The position numbers and the translations under genes are program-made. From positions 1-64,000 of the forward strand of contig QVRM01002441.1 in the NCBI GenBank assembly GCA_003439945.1: DNA of 64,000 nucleotides. Direction: 5' to 3'. Origin of the DNA: Dermanyssus gallinae. Lineage: Eukaryota > Arthropoda > Arachnida > Mesostigmata > Dermanyssidae. Numbering within the stretch: position 1 is the stretch's first letter; each line of letters opens with the position of its first letter. The notes below the pieces were generated by a model. It was not told where the DNA came from. It made no database searches and worked only from the letters and a program-made list of their open reading frames with translations. Shown one piece after another: positions 59,063-64,000 of this stretch.

Positions 59063-60800
59063 TACTCTCATGACAATCTATATTCCGGCAAGTTGTATTT
59101 GGCTTCGTACGAATGCCGCCTTCTAGGACGGTTGAGTTAGCGTCGAACACTATAATAACCAATATCCGCTGGCCGAGATAAAAAAACGACAAATCTCATC
59201 CTTAGACATGTAGTTCGCGACTAGTTCTGGCCGCCCAAGCGGCACATGGCCGAAAACTACGGATTTTTAGAGCAATGATAGAGATTGCCGGATTCACAGT
59301 ACAAGCAAGCCTTTGATTAGGGTGCTAATACCGAGTGTAGCACTGACCCGCATCAAATCTCTGCATCTTCAACCAACAACGCGCTCTTCATATGTTAGCA
59401 CCAATTGAATTTAAATACCGATTTCGCTTATGAAGCCATGGTGGTTCGCTTCTTTCTACTTAAAGACACTCGTACTGAATCATAAGTGTGTCAACACTTT
59501 CCACTGTCGCCTAGGCAGAAAGTCTCTTTTGGACTTATCATTGCGACACAGTCACTGTATAAATCAGCTCTGGCCACAATGTGTCCGTGTCAGATTATAA
59601 TTTGCCCCGCTGTGCTTTTAGATAATACTCATACCACTGTCAAATACCTGGCCTTTTTTAGTACACTGTGCCACGTCCGTGGTGAGCAGTCACGTCTCCT
59701 CTATTGGCACCGCCTTGTTAGTTCAGTTTTGCTTAATTGTTGCCCGTGAATTATACGCCAGTGGTCGTGTCTCGTTTTCTTTTGTTTTGCGCACATTTTC
59801 TAGCGACGCCGTATAGTGTATTCTGAAGGACTTAGCAATAACCAAAACAGAGATAGTCGACACTGTCGGATACACTCGCTAGACTCAAGTGGCTAGTTCC
59901 CATTAAGCGCCTTTAGGCGTCTGCTTCCTAATTCTTTGCGTGTTCGTTGTATGGTCTACCTAAATGGACGATGTGGAGAGTGCCATCAAGTCTGCTACTG
60001 CATCAGTAAGGCGTTTGTACGTATTATCCTAGCATATCGGCCTCCCAGCGTCCAGTGGTATGTCCCAGTCTATTACCATTCCAGCTTGCCTTGACTAGCC
60101 AATTGTTGCGCATGGACCCGTAGAGAATGGCCTTCGATCAAAAAATACGTTTAGACATTGGACCTGCACTGTGAGTACTAACTATCATCCTGATTTGAGT
60201 GAAGGTGCATGCTTAGTTATTGTTATCTGCCTTCGGTCAACCACGAGATGACCACGCTTTTGTTTGGGCCAACTCGATAGATGTATGTAGTCGTATAGAC
60301 CCAATAGGGGCTGGCCTCGAGTATAAAGCTCGACGGGTAGCCGCTCCCCCCCAACCCTAGTGTGATAGTTTAATTACATCTCGCTGTAACACTTAAATGT
60401 CATTTTAACTCAAATCTATATATATATAAAAAAAAAAAAAAATGATGTAGTCCTGCTATCCAGAATGGCATCTAACAGCATGAAATGTTTTTCTAATAAA
60501 TATGATGATAATTCAGAAAAAGCTCGGCCCTTTTATTGCCCCGACCAGAGTTGACTAGGATTGACCATGCACGTATATTAAATATAAGCCGGCTAACTAT
60601 GTGTATACAAATATTTATGTGTCGTGTATACGTATATACATTCTAGCGTGTACGCCGTACCCGTGCTAACATCTGTTGCTTGCACATGTTTGTCTATGTA
60701 CACGTTTGCGTACCGAATGTTTATGCGTATGTATATCCAGTTATATATGCATGGCATAAATAATAGATATAAAAGATGGCTATAATTATCCATTTATCGT
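59063..60800. other. No recognisable gene
   Basis: Unique DNA with a short TA/poly(A) stretch at 60416-60442. Confidence 0.4.
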
Positions 60801-60826
60801 GACGTTACAATCAGTCTTCCACTCCA

Positions 60827-61231
60827 GAGGCGAGCATGGCATAGCGGATATATCCAGCCTCCTTTGCCCAGCGCTCCAAAAGTGTCTTGGTCCGATTGAA
60901 GTGTGCACGCAAGTTGCCCTCCCCCAAGTCTATGACTGCCACCAGCTAGTTTATTTGCTGCTTCTTTGAGGCCGTCATTCTATTCAGATGCAGGTAGAGT
61001 CTATTTCCGGCTCAGATCGGAGCATGTGGCTTCTGGTACAGATCTGGAGCATACGGGCTCAGCGCAGAGCCAACGGAGCCATTTGTCCTTTCTTGTCGTG
61101 AAAGCTACTCGTGCACCCCATACTTCTGCTTGAGATTTTCGTATTGGATGAGGCGATGTTTCACGTCCAAACGTCAAAGGCAACCAGTACCAACTCTGCA
61201 TTTCGCCAGCTTGCTTCACGATCGTGAACAT
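60827..61231 (-). other. Coding-like minus-strand segment, unidentified
   Basis: A 76-codon frame (61231-61001) is followed by a second region that, apart from one in-frame stop (TAG near 60949), reads MTASKKQQIN, then LVAVIDLGEGNLRAHFNRTK and LLERWAKEAGYIRYAML, and ends at a TGA near 60829. The amino-acid composition looks protein-like, and the frame differs from random AT-rich neighbours. It could be the C-terminal end of a transposon ORF or of a processed pseudogene. I do not recognise the family. Confidence 0.25.
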
Positions 61232-61494
61232 GGCTCTGTTTCGAGCGCGTTTATGTTGAGCATAATCAGGAGCAAACTAAGCGAACATTCTTGATGGAAG
61301 CCCACCCTCGCATGTACGTTCAATCAATTATTGCTGAGCCTTTGGTCCTCAAGGACTCTCTATAGTTTTGCTCTACATGTTCGGCTCATGGGCACTTGAA
61401 CGATCTAGAAAGACACATACCATCTTGCAGTCCGGTGTTTTCTATATCTCGATGGCATTAGCAAAACAAATATACGGGCATTGATCTAAAGTGA
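61232..61494. other. No recognisable gene
   Basis: Short unique stretch before a SINE. Confidence 0.4.
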
Positions 61495-61665
61495 AGTTTT
61501 CGGGCTGACCCTCAGCCAAGATTTAACGTCCACTGTTTTTTGCATTGTTTCATAGACGGATCCCCATAAATATAAATGTGCAACGGTGGGTCTCGAATCC
61601 GCGCACCTATGTGTCTCCTCCGGTTGCGAGGCACACACGAATGCACCACGCCACCAGGCTCGACA
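61495..61665 (-). mobile_element. tRNA-derived SINE (family B), copy 5
   Basis: A minus-strand copy with head TGTCGAGCCTGGTGGCGTGG, B box GGATTCGAGACCC (changed from GGGTTCGAGCCCC), and 3' end GGCTGAGGGTCAGCCCGAAAA, immediately preceded on the plus strand by GTGAAGTTTT. It is shorter than the others in the region between the body and the 3' end (about 7 bases missing near 61535). Confidence 0.85.
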
Positions 61666-64000
61666 CGAGCATTAATCTATTCTTACCTTTTGCGCCTCAT
61701 TGCATTTAACTCTTTATTTTATTTATTTTAACATATTTACTGATTATTTAGCATGGGAACTCTAAGAAAGTACGATGCAGTACGTCACCGCTATTTAGGC
61801 GATAGTCTCTAAATTCCTTTGACCTTATTTTGTGTCTCCCTGTTCCATACTTCCATCCAATATACTGTTAAATTATTTGATAATACATACACCTTTTGAT
61901 TTTTTTAATTGCATTACATTACACGCGTTCATTAAATCTCGAAACGGCATTTGTTTCCATTAATTTTGAACAGCTTTAGATTATGTTCTTGATGTCAACA
62001 CCCAGATAGCTGGTGCTGACCGAAGTGTTTGATGACAATTCAGGCAAATCAGGCCGCAAAATGTGCAGTAACACTCATCAGAAGAGTTATGGAACCCAGT
62101 GTGATGGCACAGTTTGTGGTGGAACCCATGGACGGCGAAGCGGGTAAGAACGAGACGCTGCTCGAAAAGCGGTTCCATTTATGTATTGCCCAACATTGCT
62201 GGCTACTGTTAAATAGACGTATCATGCACTCATGCCCGTGTTTTCCTAGATCTTTTAAACCTTTCCCGGTGCCCGGCCCCAAAAAACCCTTCGTCGTAAT
62301 TTTTGGAAAGGCTCCTAAAGTGTTTTTACTTTTATGTCTTGGATACTAATACCCTTGAGGCCCCGAAACATGTCCATCCTGCTTCAGTTGGTTGTAGTAC
62401 CTCATTGAGGACATTACGGTTTGCACTGGTACGATATGCTCTCAAATGGTCGCGAAGACCACGTCTCCATTTTCATATTTAACATATCATTTATCGAGGG
62501 ATTTCTCTGGCTCGATTCATAACTTTTCAAAAGCGACGACATTTTATAGGCCGTGGCACGTAATCGCAAACCTTTCGTTCATGTGCCACGATCGTTTACC
62601 GCTCAGCTGTGCAAACATTTTTCTGATATGCTCTATGTAGAATGTCAGCCCACGTGTTGGCAGTTGTTCCGGCCCGTCGTGCACATGGTAGGCTTAGTTT
62701 GCTTGTCTGTGGTCTTTCGCTTGCGGTTCTAATAGTATAGTCATCTGCCGGATGTCGTCGATACGCATTCCCTATTACTGCCGTGCAAATCTTAGCGGTA
62801 TGCGATGATCCCCCGATCGCTCCGTGCACTTGCTCGCGTGCAGCATTTTCTGAATCAATAAATCACTAAAGAAACTCGTTATTGTTGTTACTTATTACTT
62901 TTATAAGAATACCTATGGTAGATGATAGGCATCCCGTATCTTATCAGTGAGGTCTTTCATGCCTATGATTGTTTCGGGGTTGATGTATGGACTTGAAAGG
63001 GCATAGAACGAACATTGTTTGTCGGGACAAGTAAGCAGCCGCGTTGAGCATTTCATGTCAGGCTGTCCGTCAGCTACTAAAACAATCTAACTAAGGCTTA
63101 AGATGCCGCGTACAGTACCCTACAAATGTTTTGTTTCGGAGTGAGAAGCTATAGTTAAACAGGCCAGAATCGAGGTCGAGACCTTGGACGTATACATTTG
63201 CGCCTTTCGTCTGGTCCTGCATAAGCCCCGTATGCACCAGGTGCGTAGTGCATGAAATTCTGCATGCGGACTTGTGCTAAGTATCATGCATTGGAACACG
63301 CAGTACTAGAGTATAAATCGTTGCTCTACTTCCCTCGCAAATAGATGAAGCAGATAAAAAAAAATGTGAATACAGCCCTATGCACGAACTGTACAAAATT
63401 GAAAATTCTTCAAGCTAGCCAGCTCGTGAGGTGGGGAAAGGCTTTAAGCAACGGTCCTCAGAAATCGGGCCCACCATCTTAAGACTTCTGCTATGGAAGC
63501 AAGCTGCTTCTGTCCCCTGATATAGAAGCAGGGTATTGGGCAGGATTGTAGTTTAATTAGCTCTCGAATCGACCATACCCTTGCTTGACGCTATTCCTTG
63601 CTACAGAAATTCTGAGCTGCTAAACACGGCTCATTCCGTTATTGATGTGAGGTCTTCCATGATATCCCTTGCCGATTTCTCATTTTTATAAGGGTCAATT
63701 TTTTCAAGCAGTTGTTGAGCATTGGCTAAGGTCACTCGGGTCCGGCGATCCACGTTACGCAGCCGATGAGTACATGCATACTCGTAGGAAGTTCTGAGAT
63801 TGTAAGTGGTGCTCTGAGATATTACTTATTACAACCAGTGCACAGTAGAGACTAACTAGTACTTAAATGCTCTGATGTTGTTACATGAAAGTCAGTTTGT
63901 GGTCGCTGTTAATACGAGCTGATTCGAGAGAGAGATTTGTCAGCTGTGGAAAGACATTATTTCCGACGGGGACGAGTGAGAAACGTCAAAAATACTCTAA
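61666..64000. other. No recognisable gene
   Basis: Mixed DNA. On the minus strand at 62178-61981 a frame is unusually Cys/His-rich (HHKLCHHTGFHNSSDEC, then CTFCGLICLNCH), but the spacing fits no standard zinc finger. Nothing recognisable from 62830 to the end. Confidence 0.35.

Noticed and set aside
59962..60008. Short ATG exon (MDDVESAIKSATA) before a GTAAGG-like donor
   Set aside because: An attractive start context but only 14 codons, with no downstream exon identified.
61981..62178. Cys/His-rich minus-strand peptide as a zinc-finger gene
   Set aside because: Cys and His spacing does not match C2H2, CCHC, BED or THAP patterns, and flanking frames are closed.
1..64000. CRISPR array, bacterial operon or phage
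   Set aside because: No spaced direct repeats, no ribosome-binding sites before long ORFs, and all recognisable proteins are eukaryotic LINE relics.

Overview
The window looks like eukaryotic intergenic or intronic DNA from an arthropod, and a tick or other chelicerate is the best guess. It has no bacterial gene organisation, no rRNA or canonical tRNA gene, and no open reading frame that I can defend as an intact host gene. The tick guess is an inference: the reverse-transcriptase relic at 12.0-13.5 kb and the R1-like relics resemble protein families I associate with tick genomes. I could not run a search to confirm this. Almost everything recognisable is a decayed transposable element.

Layout. 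0.4-4.4 kb holds two copies of a palindromic foldback element bordered by (TA)n, the second abutting a tRNA-derived SINE. 5.4-10.6 kb holds a C-terminal R1-like scrap followed by the best preserved element, an R1-group non-LTR retrotransposon with gag-like zinc knuckles, APE endonuclease, reverse transcriptase and a C-terminal CCHC domain. It carries several stops and frameshifts, and a second copy of its own C-terminal domain sits inside the reverse transcriptase. 12.0-13.5 kb (minus strand) holds a second retrotransposon type with a QQGDPLGP motif and a possible PD-(D/E)XK endonuclease tail. 13.6-14.0 kb holds a mariner-like MITE plus half of another copy. 17.2 and 18.3-18.8 kb are non-LTR scraps, followed by a cluster of three perfect hairpins at 18.9-19.3 kb. 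22.9-25.5 kb (minus) and 27.4-28.7 kb (plus) are two degraded jockey/CR1-like elements. 30.4-33.2 kb and 36.4-36.8 kb hold rearranged, partly head-to-head R1-like pieces, one interrupted by a SINE. 38.9-39.4 kb and 54.2-54.6 kb are further RT scraps. Five copies of one tRNA-derived SINE family lie at 24.3, 37.3, 54.0, 54.8 and 61.5 kb.

The remainder is AT-rich unique sequence, microsatellites (mostly TA) and several GC/CpG-rich segments (15.3-16.2, 21.5-22.35, 34.0-35.5, 40.0-41.0, 46.8-48.0, 52.1-52.9 kb) that could be promoters or first exons, though no gene can be assembled from them. The autonomous elements supply the kind of machinery (endonuclease plus reverse transcriptase) on which SINEs depend, but every copy seen here is dead. 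I found no convincing new molecular system. The most unusual structures are the R1 element with the internal duplication of its own 3' domain, the large foldback elements, and the hairpin cluster.
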